From positions 1 to 56,245 of the forward strand of contig JAWXTY010000009.1 in the NCBI GenBank assembly GCA_044433115.1: DNA of 56,245 nucleotides. Reading direction: 5' to 3'. Position 1 is the stretch's first letter. The number at the start of each line of letters is the position of its first letter. Made by a program: the position numbers and the translations under genes. The notes below the pieces were generated by a model. It saw nothing but the letters and a program-made list of their open reading frames with translations. It was not told the DNA's origin and searched no databases. The stretch comes from CAKUIA01 sp044433115 (GTDB lineage: Bacteria > Verrucomicrobiota > Verrucomicrobiia > Opitutales > Intestinicryptomonadaceae). Positions 15,243 to 23,519 of the stretch are shown here, piece after piece.

Positions 15243-16481
15243 ATGAATACAAAAAAAGAGATAGAAAATTTAATAAAGACATTAAATGAAAACCCAATAT
15301 ATCATATGAGTCTAAGCTCATCTGAGCTTTTTCATTCAAATTTCATAGAATGGCTTTTTAACCATGTTTTTACGCCGCTTGCAAAAGAACAATTTATGAA
15401 ATTCTTCTTTGCCAAGGGAAACGAAGAATTTCATAAATTTGACTTTGATAACTTACACCTAAAAAGAGAAAAGTTGAATACAGATATAAGCTTTCTGGCA
15501 GAGGACGAAAGAAGATTTATTATAGAAAACAAGTTTAAGTCATATCCTACAAAATCTCAGTTAGATAAATATAAAAACGACGGCACAGAAGTTGTTCTAT
15601 TGTATTTTAAACTCGCAGAAGGAGATTTTGGTAAATTTGAAAAACTCTACAATCCGAAAAGCTATAAAGAATTTATAGAAGAATTGGGGAAAAACGATGT
15701 TTATAAGTCAAAAAATGCTAATTCTAATCACAATTATATTAAAGAGCAATATCGTGAATATCTTAAAAACATGATAGAGTTATTTGAAGAATTTTCTCCA
15801 AACTCAAATGATAATAGCTATGATTTTATAACTGCAAATCCTCACTACAATAAACTTGAGGAAATTAGGCTTAGAGATATATTTTTCAAAATAAGAAATC
15901 AAGAGTTATTAGTATTTTTAAAAGACAAACTACCTAATTTTCATTTTGAAGTAAATTTTAGTGATAAGAATTCCTTAATTACAATTTGGCATAAAGATGA
16001 TGAGGATAAGATAAAAAGCGAGTTGAAGGATAAAGAAAAGGTTGAAATTGAAGAAAAAGCTAAAATTGAAAATAGAGTATTTAGCAAAACACTCGGAGAT
16101 AAAGGGATTCAAATACAAGAAGGGAAGCTTAGATCTTTTATTATAATACCTAAATCAGAAAAATCTGATAAATACAGAAGTTTACTAAGCTATTTAGATT
16201 CAAAGAAAAATGAAGAAAAAATAGGAGATAGCGACGAGAAAAAACCAAAGAAAACAATACCTCCAGAAGTTATTGATGATTTAAATAGCTATATAGAAAC
16301 TAATAAACATCTTGCAGATTGGCTAGACCTTGAGTGTAATGAAGGGACTCTTCCTTTTAATCGCTTTGGTAGATTTGTATATACAAAGGAATTATTATTT
16401 AAGAAGGAAAACAAAGAGATCAAAGGATATCACTCTTTTGGCGAGATATTAGACAAAATAAAAGAAAAATATGGAATATAA
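15243..16481 (+). CDS. PD-(D/E)XK nuclease superfamily protein (PDDEXK_4 type)
   Basis: The 412-residue protein shows the PDDEXK_4 pattern: FIEWLFNHVF (residues 34-43), then LKREKLNTDISF with Asp81, then IIENKFKSYPTKSQLDKY with Glu95 and Lys97, followed by a glutamine of the usual Q-L-x-K-Y motif. The rest is Lys/Glu-rich and helical. It likely binds or cuts DNA. It overlaps the next gene by 11 bases, implying one transcript. Together with the other nuclease-like gene at 12.4 kb it makes this stretch look like a defence-related accessory region. Confidence 0.75.
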   Translation: MNTKKEIENLIKTLNENPIYHMSLSSSELFHSNFIEWLFNHVFTPLAKEQFMKFFFAKGNEEFHKFDFDNLHLKREKLNTDISFLAEDERRFIIENKFKSYPTKSQLDKYKNDGTEVVLLYFKLAEGDFGKFEKLYNPKSYKEFIEELGKNDVYKSKNANSNHNYIKEQYREYLKNMIELFEEFSPNSNDNSYDFITANPHYNKLEEIRLRDIFFKIRNQELLVFLKDKLPNFHFEVNFSDKNSLITIWHKDDEDKIKSELKDKEKVEIEEKAKIENRVFSKTLGDKGIQIQEGKLRSFIIIPKSEKSDKYRSLLSYLDSKKNEEKIGDSDEKKPKKTIPPEVIDDLNSYIETNKHLADWLDLECNEGTLPFNRFGRFVYTKELLFKKENKEIKGYHSFGEILDKIKEKYGI

Positions 16482-17043
16482 AACACAAATTTATTATGTA
16501 CATGGCTTTGCCTCGGGAGCAAATAGTGGGACGTTTTTGAAGCTTAGGGAGGAATTCCCTTGGACGAAGGCTTTGGAGTATGATAGTGCTTTAAAGTTTG
16601 AAGATAATTTGGAGTCTCTTCTTGGGCAGTTGGGCAAAGATGATGAGATGAGATTATTTGTAGGGTCTTCGCTAGGAGGCTTGTATACGCTAGCTTTGGC
16701 TATGTCAGATAAGGCTAAATCTAAGTGCATATTGGTAAATCCTTGTGTGCAGCCTACAGAGAGCCTTAAAAAGTATATAGGTATTCAAAAGAATTTTAGC
16801 ACTGGCAAGGATTTCGATTTTAGCAAAGAAGCTTTTGAGTCTTATCCAAGTGGCTTAGCCGAAAAGTTTTCAGGCGTAGAATGTACTGTTTTGCTTGCAA
16901 AAGATGATGAGGTTTTAGATAGCAATATCGCACGAAATTTACTTAAAAACAAGGCAAAGATTGTTGATATTGTAGGTGGTCATCGCCTAAGTGATTATGA
17001 AATATTATTTAAAGAAGTTAACGAAAAATTAAAAGGAGAATAA
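16471..17043 (+). CDS. YqiA/YcfP-type (UPF0227) alpha/beta hydrolase
   Basis: The 190-residue protein begins with the oxyanion-hole strand IYYVHGFAS, has the nucleophile elbow GSSLGG (Ser67), an acid in AKDDEVLD (about 150) and a histidine in GGHRLSD (about 170). This is a complete Ser-Asp-His triad in the short YqiA/YcfP esterase architecture. It is a cytoplasmic esterase of unknown natural substrate. Its start overlaps the nuclease gene and its stop is 3 bases before the DUF2130 gene, so the three are transcribed together. Confidence 0.8.
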   Translation: MEYKTQIYYVHGFASGANSGTFLKLREEFPWTKALEYDSALKFEDNLESLLGQLGKDDEMRLFVGSSLGGLYTLALAMSDKAKSKCILVNPCVQPTESLKKYIGIQKNFSTGKDFDFSKEAFESYPSGLAEKFSGVECTVLLAKDDEVLDSNIARNLLKNKAKIVDIVGGHRLSDYEILFKEVNEKLKGE

Positions 17044-17046
17044 AAA

Positions 17047-18345
17047 ATGTCAGAGATTAAATGTCCAAAATGCGGAGAAAGCTTTACTGCAACAGAAAGT
17101 TCTTATGCTGCTATAGTTGATCAAGTTAGAAATGAGGAGTTTGAGAAAAGCCTAAAGGAGCAAATTTCTATATTGCAAAACGAGAAAGAAACTGCTTTGA
17201 AGCTTTTAGATGAAAAGTCTAAGGCCTCTATTGAAAAATCTACTTTCGACTTAAAGCAAGAGATTGTATCGCTTAAGACTGCCTTAGATATGTCAAAGAA
17301 GGATAGTGAAATAGAAAAGGTTCAACAACGCAATTCCTTAGAACAGAAAATCATTGAGTTGCAGTCTGTTATAGCTTCAAAAGACAAAGATGCTGAAATT
17401 GCAATCAACAAAATACAGATTGCCAATAAAGATGATATTGTAGAAAAAGACAAGAAAATCATAGAGCTTGAAGCCAAAGTTGCAGAAGGGAAAAAGGATA
17501 GTGAGCTAAAGGAGAAAAACCTGACTGAAAACTTTTCTATTCAATTAAAAGAAAAGAGCGATTTGATTGAGTATTATAAAGATTTAAAGCTAAAGATGTC
17601 TACAAAAATGCTTGGCGAAACGCTTGAATTGCACTGCGAAAATGAGTTTAATATGCTTAGGGCAACTGGCTTTAAAAATGCATATTTTGAAAAGGATAAC
17701 GACTCAAAATCTGGCTCTAAAGGAGACTATATCTTTAGGGAAAAGACTGAAGATGGTGTAGAATTTATATCTATAATGTTTGAAATGAAAAACGAAATGG
17801 GTACAAGTTCAAACAAGAAAAAGAATGAAGACTTTTTCAAAGAACTAGATAAAGACAGAAGGGAAAAAGGCTGCGAATATGCAATTCTTGTGTCTATGCT
17901 GGAAGCCGATAGCGAGTTGTATAACACTGGTATTGTAGATGTCTCATATAAATATCCAAAAATGTATGTAATTCGCCCGCAATTTTTCATAGCAATAATC
18001 ACGCTTTTGAGAAACGCCTCGTTGAATTCTGCTCAATATAAAAAAGAAGTGGAACTCTACAGGAGCCAAAACATAGATATAGCAAAATTTGAAGAAAAAA
18101 TAGACAAATTTAAGACAAAATTCAGCTATAACTACAATCAAGCAAGTAAGAAATTCGACACAGCAATAAAAGAAATTGACACAGCAATAGCAAGCCTCCA
18201 AAAGACAAGAGACGCCTTAAAGTCTTCTAAAGATAACTTAGGCAGAGCAAATGAAAGAGCCGAAAGCCTAACAATAAAAAGCCTCACCCACGGCAACCCC
18301 ACAATGGCACAAAAGTTCAAAGAGTTGCCTCAAGATAAAGATTGA
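17047..18345 (+). CDS. DUF2130 domain protein
   Basis: MSEIKCPKCGESF gives a zinc knuckle. A long coiled coil (about residues 25-180) follows, then a conserved C-terminal domain starting LKLKMSTKMLGETLELHCEN and containing GDYIFREK and FEMKNE, which is typical of DUF2130. The E-F-N-M and FEMKNE elements suggest a nuclease-like fold, but this is not proven. A good ribosome binding site AAAGGAG precedes the start. It is the last gene of the nuclease-esterase-DUF2130 unit. Confidence 0.8.
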   Translation: MSEIKCPKCGESFTATESSYAAIVDQVRNEEFEKSLKEQISILQNEKETALKLLDEKSKASIEKSTFDLKQEIVSLKTALDMSKKDSEIEKVQQRNSLEQKIIELQSVIASKDKDAEIAINKIQIANKDDIVEKDKKIIELEAKVAEGKKDSELKEKNLTENFSIQLKEKSDLIEYYKDLKLKMSTKMLGETLELHCENEFNMLRATGFKNAYFEKDNDSKSGSKGDYIFREKTEDGVEFISIMFEMKNEMGTSSNKKKNEDFFKELDKDRREKGCEYAILVSMLEADSELYNTGIVDVSYKYPKMYVIRPQFFIAIITLLRNASLNSAQYKKEVELYRSQNIDIAKFEEKIDKFKTKFSYNYNQASKKFDTAIKEIDTAIASLQKTRDALKSSKDNLGRANERAESLTIKSLTHGNPTMAQKFKELPQDKD

Positions 18346-18393
18346 CAAATTTAGGTCTTTTGGGCTAGAGTTATTTATATAAATATGTCCTAA

Positions 18394-18480
18394 TTATTAG
18401 ATGAAAAGATAGATATAAACGAGAAAGATTTACTAGATTACAGTAATAGAGTCTTGCCTTTGCTCTTAAAATTTTTATGA
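18394..18480 (+). pseudogene. Short coding-like relic
   Basis: A 28-codon open stretch reads LLDEKIDINEKDLLDYSNRV, then LPLLLKFL and a stop, with a TAA just upstream and no start. Composition is typical of a protein C-terminus. It appears to be the end of a lost gene at the border between the accessory region and housekeeping genes. Confidence 0.3.
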
Positions 18481-18553
18481 CTGAATTCTAAGCCTTATAT
18501 AATAAATAAGCGAAACAAAAGCTTAGGTGGATTGATTAAGTTCATCTAGGCTT

Positions 18554-19720
18554 TTATTCTTTTATGATTTTGTAGGGCTGTGAAAATAATTGTGATTTGC
18601 GTGCCAAAAATGGGTCTGCTCTATCGAATAACTTTGACTTTTCTTCAGGCGAAAGATAATCGCATTTGTCAAGTTCTGCTCTGTATTTACGAGCCTCATC
18701 TAAGGAATGTCCCATAATTAAAAGCATTAAGTGCATAGAACTTTGCTCGTATGTACTTTTTATTTTAGACTGGTATTCTTTTGCTTTTTCAGGGGAATAA
18801 AAAGGATTTTCTATAAAGAAATTTGTGTCGTAAACAAAGCCTCTGTACTCATACTTAGAGAGATATAAGGACATTTTTTTATAGATAAAAAGATTCAACT
18901 TTGAGCTAGATTTATCCTTTGAAAATTCCTCAAAAGTCAAAGCATTAGCCTTTGCCCAATAGTTTATATAATACTGCAATATTTCAGATTTTTTAGACTC
19001 AAAAAGTTTAGAATATTTTTCTGCCTTGACTAAATCTTTGTCATCTGGGTTTAATTTGCCTGCATAAATCAAGTATAAATAATAAGCCCCATCTAGGCGA
19101 ACATTATCCCAAGCTTCATCTGGAGCATTGTCCTTAATAACTTCATAATTATTTAGAAAAAACTCTACGAAATCTAAATTTTTAGGAGCAAATTTTCCTG
19201 TGTAAAAATGTTTCCAAGATATATAATGCGAATAATTAAGAAGTTTTTTAGCCTCATCTAAGTCGCCCTTAAGAAAAGATATATAAGCATAAAGGTTTTT
19301 AGTAAAATACTTATTTTCAATAAATTTATCGATTTTTGTCTTATAGTTTTTATAGTCCAAAAGATAAAGTTTTAAAAGATTTAACTGGCACTCTAAATCA
19401 TCTATATCTAAGTTAAAAGCAATTTCGGCAAAATGGAGGGCTTTGTCGAAATCTCGCATTTTTAGTTGTCGGCTAAGTTCGGAATCTTTTACATAATCAC
19501 GAGTGATGGGCGAGTCGGATTTTGGGTTGTCAAAGACATAAAAGCACTCGTCTTTACTCCAGCCTTGATAATACATAGATAACTCCAAGGCTCTGTTTGC
19601 GTCTGTCAATGCAAGCTTTTCGAAAGCTTCAAGCTCAGCTTTCGTCGCAATATCTCCACCCCACAAAGTCGAGCAAAGTACAAAAGCAAAGCAAACTAAA
19701 ATCTTCTTAAACATATACAT
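18554..19720 (-). CDS. Secreted TPR-like hypothetical protein
   Basis: A signal peptide is clear (MYMFKKILVCFAFVLCSTLW). The rest is helical with tandem A-x-x-x-A-like pairs (AFEKLALTDANRALELSMYY, DFDKALHFAEIAFN) that resemble tetratricopeptide or Sel1-like repeats. The 388-residue protein is likely periplasmic. A second ATG (MFKK, residue 3) is equally possible as start. No catalytic motif is seen. Isolated gene; function unknown. Confidence 0.6.
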   Translation of the reverse strand: MYMFKKILVCFAFVLCSTLWGGDIATKAELEAFEKLALTDANRALELSMYYQGWSKDECFYVFDNPKSDSPITRDYVKDSELSRQLKMRDFDKALHFAEIAFNLDIDDLECQLNLLKLYLLDYKNYKTKIDKFIENKYFTKNLYAYISFLKGDLDEAKKLLNYSHYISWKHFYTGKFAPKNLDFVEFFLNNYEVIKDNAPDEAWDNVRLDGAYYLYLIYAGKLNPDDKDLVKAEKYSKLFESKKSEILQYYINYWAKANALTFEEFSKDKSSSKLNLFIYKKMSLYLSKYEYRGFVYDTNFFIENPFYSPEKAKEYQSKIKSTYEQSSMHLMLLIMGHSLDEARKYRAELDKCDYLSPEEKSKLFDRADPFLARKSQLFSQPYKIIKE

Positions 19721-19925
19721 ATTATCGCCTATGTAGATAAATTTTTCAAGCTTTATTCTTGTAGGTTAAAAAAAGTAAAATCATCATTATAAGAGCCTAA
19801 AGATAAAATCTCTTTAAGAAACAAAAAGTGTCTAAATTTTACCTATAAGCAACTATAAACCCAGTAAAATACAGCATTTAGATACATACAAAAGCTCAAA
19901 ATTTAGACAGAGATGTTAGCACAAA

Positions 19926-19968
19926 AAAGTGACTAAAAAGGCATAAAATTGCCATTTTTAGCCACTTT
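19926..19968 (-). terminator. Long hairpin with T run, downstream of nptA
   Basis: AAAGTG-CTAAAAA-GGCA pairs with TGCC-TTTTTAG-CACTTT (19926-19943 with 19950-19968) in an 18-bp stem with small mismatches. On the minus strand six Ts follow. It lies about 180 bases after the nptA stop and beyond the repeat at 20085. The rest of this 428-base gene-free stretch holds nothing I recognise. Confidence 0.5.
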
Positions 19969-20084
19969 GTGCAACGTGTCTATATTAGGGTTTTTTGGGA
20001 ATACCGCCCTTTTTTTGAACAATTTCTCAACTCCGTCATATCTGAGAGGGTGTTAACAAATTCTTCACGCCCCAAAAGGGTCGA

Positions 20085-20143
20085 TGGTACGTGAGAGTCC
20101 TAAACAAAAGCGAAACGGAGTAGAAGGGGTGATATTACGCCCC
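20085..20143 (-). repeat. Copy 1 of a 59-bp dispersed repeat
   Basis: Read on the minus strand this matches 52498-52556 over 59 bases with about 80 percent identity, including ACTCTCACGTACCA and GCTTTTGTTTA. It ends a few bases after the nptA stop codon. Copy 2 can form a hairpin through GCTTTTGTTTA/TAAACAAAAGC. Confidence 0.75.
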
Positions 20144-20148
20144 TAACT

Positions 20149-21918
20149 TTAGTCGATTTTGACCTTGTCGGAATTAATGTTCTCTAAAACTGTCATTACG
20201 TGAGAAGATATTCTTTCGAATTGGGTTAGGATTTCGATGAATAGGATAGAGGCTTCTCTGGTTTCTTCAGAATTTTGTAGTTTAGCTATAGATACGCTTC
20301 GTGTTTGATTTCTTAGTTCAGCCATTTTTTGGTGCATTTGAGCACAAACTTCTTCTGTGTTTTTAGAAACCATTGAGTCTACGTTGCCTAAGGTATCTTT
20401 AGCGAACAAGAAGAATGCTCTTAGTTCTGTTGCGAAAGATTGGAATACGTCGCTATTTAAGATATTATCTTCAGAGTGATTTTCGTATCTTCTTATAGCA
20501 TAGCCAACGAGCTTGTTACAGCCATCGCAAATATCTTCGAGAGAAAAGGCAATATTGATATTACGAGAGACTAAGTCCATTGTATTATTACCAATTCTGT
20601 CGGCACTACATTTTAGGAAGAACTCAAGCAAGTTACTAGATATAGCGTCGCTCTTTTTTTCCATATTACGCAAAGATTTAACCTTTTCAGTGAGGTCTGT
20701 ATTTGAATTTTCGAATACTTCCACAAAGCCATTAAACATCTTAGCAGATACGCCAGCTAAACGACCTAATTCTCTTTGACCTTCATATAAAGTCAACTCA
20801 CCAATGTTATTAGTTTTACTCTTAGGGTAACTTAAAGCTCTACGTTTCTTATCTTTGCCTGAAACCATTTTGCATACAAAATTTTCGATTTGAGGAACAA
20901 AGCCAACTAGCAATAATATATTAGTCAAATTAAAGAGCGTATGGAACATAGAAAGCCTTTCAGGCAATATGTAAGAACTCTTGTAAAGAGCTAAGGCTTC
21001 TGGACTTAGAGAGGCAATATTTATAGCACTTGCGTCAGCTTCGCCTAAAAGGTCTGTAAGCATTTCTAGGTTAAGTTCAGTAGGCATAGGGAATATGTTG
21101 GATATAATCCAAATAAAGCCATAGAATGCAAAAATCATCCAAGCGACCCCTATTAAATTAAAGGTCAAGTGGGCAAAGGCTGCTCGCTTAGCAATTAAAT
21201 TCGATTGCACTGAGGCGATAATAGCAGTAACAGTAGTGCCTATATTTTCGCCCAATACGATTGCAGCAGCATATTCAAAGTCAATCCAGCCCTTAGTTGC
21301 CATCGCCATAGTTATCGCCATTGCCACAGAGGAACTTTGAACGACTAGGGTTATTAAAGCACCTATTATTATAAATATGAATATAGAGCCATAGCCATAG
21401 CTAGTTAAGTTTTGTACAAATTCAAAAAATTCTGGGTGAGATTTAACGTCAGGTACAGCGTTTTTAAGGTAGTCTAAGCCCAAGAATAGCAGACCAAAGC
21501 CTATGGCAAATTCGCCCCAATTTTTAATGCCATCTTTCTTAAAGAAGCTAAATACGATACCTACACCTATTAGAGGAATAGCGATATTTGCGAGCGAAAA
21601 CTTATAACCTGCATAAGCGATAATCCACGCTGTTGCAGTTGTCCCTAAGTTCGCCCCCATTATAACACCTATGGACTCTCTAAGTGTTAGCAACTTTGCA
21701 TTTACAAAGCTCACTACCATCACAGTAGTTGCCGAACTAGATTGAATAATGGTAGTTACGCCAAAACCTGACAATATGCCACTGACCCTATTACCTGTCA
21801 TCGAGTGCATTATAGCCCTCAATTTATCGCCACTAAGCTTTTGCAAAGAGGCACTCATTAACTTCATACCGAAAAGGAAAAGCCCAAGGCTTCCTAAAAT
21901 CTGAAAGAATGTATTCAT
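20149..21918 (-). CDS. Na+/phosphate cotransporter with PhoU-like C-terminal domain
   Basis: The 589-residue protein contains the two inverted Na/Pi cotransporter repeats, marked by QSSSATTVM in the first half and QSSSVAMAIT in the second, plus GANLGTT and GENIGTT motifs for substrate and ion binding. At least eight membrane segments are visible before about residue 340. The last ~200 residues are soluble and helical, like PhoU. It imports phosphate with sodium at the inner membrane. The gene stands alone, with a repeat and terminator-like hairpin downstream and queC divergent upstream. Confidence 0.9.
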   Translation of the reverse strand: MNTFFQILGSLGLFLFGMKLMSASLQKLSGDKLRAIMHSMTGNRVSGILSGFGVTTIIQSSSATTVMVVSFVNAKLLTLRESIGVIMGANLGTTATAWIIAYAGYKFSLANIAIPLIGVGIVFSFFKKDGIKNWGEFAIGFGLLFLGLDYLKNAVPDVKSHPEFFEFVQNLTSYGYGSIFIFIIIGALITLVVQSSSVAMAITMAMATKGWIDFEYAAAIVLGENIGTTVTAIIASVQSNLIAKRAAFAHLTFNLIGVAWMIFAFYGFIWIISNIFPMPTELNLEMLTDLLGEADASAINIASLSPEALALYKSSYILPERLSMFHTLFNLTNILLLVGFVPQIENFVCKMVSGKDKKRRALSYPKSKTNNIGELTLYEGQRELGRLAGVSAKMFNGFVEVFENSNTDLTEKVKSLRNMEKKSDAISSNLLEFFLKCSADRIGNNTMDLVSRNINIAFSLEDICDGCNKLVGYAIRRYENHSEDNILNSDVFQSFATELRAFFLFAKDTLGNVDSMVSKNTEEVCAQMHQKMAELRNQTRSVSIAKLQNSEETREASILFIEILTQFERISSHVMTVLENINSDKVKID

Positions 21919-22032
21919 ATATCTAATTCAATAAAGACTTAAGCAAAGATATTTTTTGAGAATTGGCAAGTTTATTTTTTTTAACTAAGCTTTTTCTTTA
22001 CAAATTATTAAAAATGTTAAGAATATAGAATA

Positions 22033-22671
22033 ATGAAAGCTCTAATTGTATATTCAGGAGGCTTAGACTCCACAGTGTTGTTACACAAGCTTGCCAAAGA
22101 CGACTCTTTAGCAGGTGCTATCAGCTTTGACTATGGGCAAAAACACTCTAAGGAGTTAAAATATGCCAAATTTAACTGCGAAAAACTTGGAGTTAAGCAC
22201 TATATTATAGATATATCTTCAATTTCTTCTATTTTTGGGGCAAATGCTCTAACTGACGCAAAGACTGATGTGCCTAATGTTGCTTATGATAGGGAAAGTA
22301 TGGCTCAAACAGTAGTTCCTAATAGGAATATGATTTTTATGTCTATAGCTGTGGCAAAGGCAATTTCGCTTGGTGCAGACTCTATTGCATACGCTGCCCA
22401 CGCTGGCGACCACGCTATATATGCAGATTGTCGCCCTGAATTTGCAGAGGCTATGCAAAAGGCTATAGAGCTTTGCGATTATTCTAAGATACAATTAATT
22501 AGACCTTTTATAAATATGACAAAGCAAGAGATAGTGGAACTTGGGGTAAAGCTTGGGGTGGATTTTGCCAAGACTTGGTCTTGCTATAATGGCAAAGACG
22601 AACCTTGTGGCACTTGTGGAACTTGTACTGAAAGAATTTTGGCTCTAAAAAATGCAGGAGTAGAACAATAA
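22033..22671 (+). CDS. queC: 7-cyano-7-deazaguanine synthase
   Basis: QueC makes preQ0 from 7-carboxy-7-deazaguanine, ammonia and ATP for queuosine in tRNA. The N-terminal PP-loop SGGLDSTVLL and the C-terminal zinc cysteines C184, C192, C195, C198 (CGTCGTC) are intact, and the length (212) is normal. It is followed after 2 bases by tyrA and shares an operon with the aromatic amino-acid genes. No preQ1 riboswitch pattern is seen upstream, and no other queuosine gene is in the window. Confidence 0.92.
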   Translation: MKALIVYSGGLDSTVLLHKLAKDDSLAGAISFDYGQKHSKELKYAKFNCEKLGVKHYIIDISSISSIFGANALTDAKTDVPNVAYDRESMAQTVVPNRNMIFMSIAVAKAISLGADSIAYAAHAGDHAIYADCRPEFAEAMQKAIELCDYSKIQLIRPFINMTKQEIVELGVKLGVDFAKTWSCYNGKDEPCGTCGTCTERILALKNAGVEQ

Positions 22672-22673
22672 TA

Positions 22674-23519
22674 ATGCAAAAAAATAAAAAGATTTCCATA
22701 TTAGGTATGGGCTTGCTCGGGGCTTGCTTGGCGAGTTCTGTGCGTAAGTACTTGCCCGAATACTTCATATCAGCGTGGTCGAGAAGCCAATCTTCGAGAG
22801 ATACAACTGCTTCTTTAAATATAGTAGACGAAGTTTGCGAAAATTATCTCGACTCTGCAAGAGGGGCTGACTTTGTGTTTATATGCACAAATGTTTCGAC
22901 TATTGCTTTTTATGCAAAGGAGGTTTTGCCTGTATTAAATAAGGGGGCGATAGTCAGTGATGTTGGTAGTATTAAGGGACTTATCTGCGAAGAGGTAGAG
23001 CCTGCATATAAAGATAAAGACGTGCATTTTATAGCTTCTCACCCTATGGCTGGCTCTGAGAAAACTGGGGCAGAAAATTATATAGAAGATTTATTTAGGG
23101 ATAAGCCTTGCTTAGTTATGAATAATCAAGACGAGGCTGCGACAAAGCTTTTGGTGGAATTTTGGCAAAAGTTGGGTATGAATGTATCTACAGTAAATCC
23201 TAAAGAACACGACATTATCGTATCTAAAATCAGCCACCTGCCCCACATATTAGCATCTGCAATGTGCGAATTTGTAATAGATGACAAGTCTGCCCAAGAT
23301 GCAATTAGTACTGGATTTAAGGACACAACTCGCATAGCGTCGGGCGACCCTTATTTATGGCAAGACATCATTTCTTCAAACAAGACAGCAATTAGAGATA
23401 GCATAGATGCCTTTATAGATAATATGAAAGAATTTAAGGAAAAGCTTGACGACAATGAGTATTTGTATACCTTTTTAAAAAATTCTAAGGACTTTAGAGA
23501 CAGCATAATAAAAAAATAA
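22674..23519 (+). CDS. tyrA: Prephenate dehydrogenase
   Basis: The NAD-binding fingerprint ISILGMGLLGACLA is at the N-terminus, followed by SDVGSIKG and HPMAGSEKTG, the substrate-binding elements of TyrA-type prephenate dehydrogenases, and HDIIVSKISHLPH. It oxidatively decarboxylates prephenate to 4-hydroxyphenylpyruvate on the way to tyrosine. At 281 residues it has no ACT domain. Its stop overlaps the aroA-cmk start by one base (TAATG), implying translational coupling. Confidence 0.9.
   Translation: MQKNKKISILGMGLLGACLASSVRKYLPEYFISAWSRSQSSRDTTASLNIVDEVCENYLDSARGADFVFICTNVSTIAFYAKEVLPVLNKGAIVSDVGSIKGLICEEVEPAYKDKDVHFIASHPMAGSEKTGAENYIEDLFRDKPCLVMNNQDEAATKLLVEFWQKLGMNVSTVNPKEHDIIVSKISHLPHILASAMCEFVIDDKSAQDAISTGFKDTTRIASGDPYLWQDIISSNKTAIRDSIDAFIDNMKEFKEKLDDNEYLYTFLKNSKDFRDSIIKK

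Noticed and set aside
21919..22032. preQ1 riboswitch in front of queC
   Set aside because: No CTAGGTTC-like or other preQ1 aptamer core is visible in the 114 bases.
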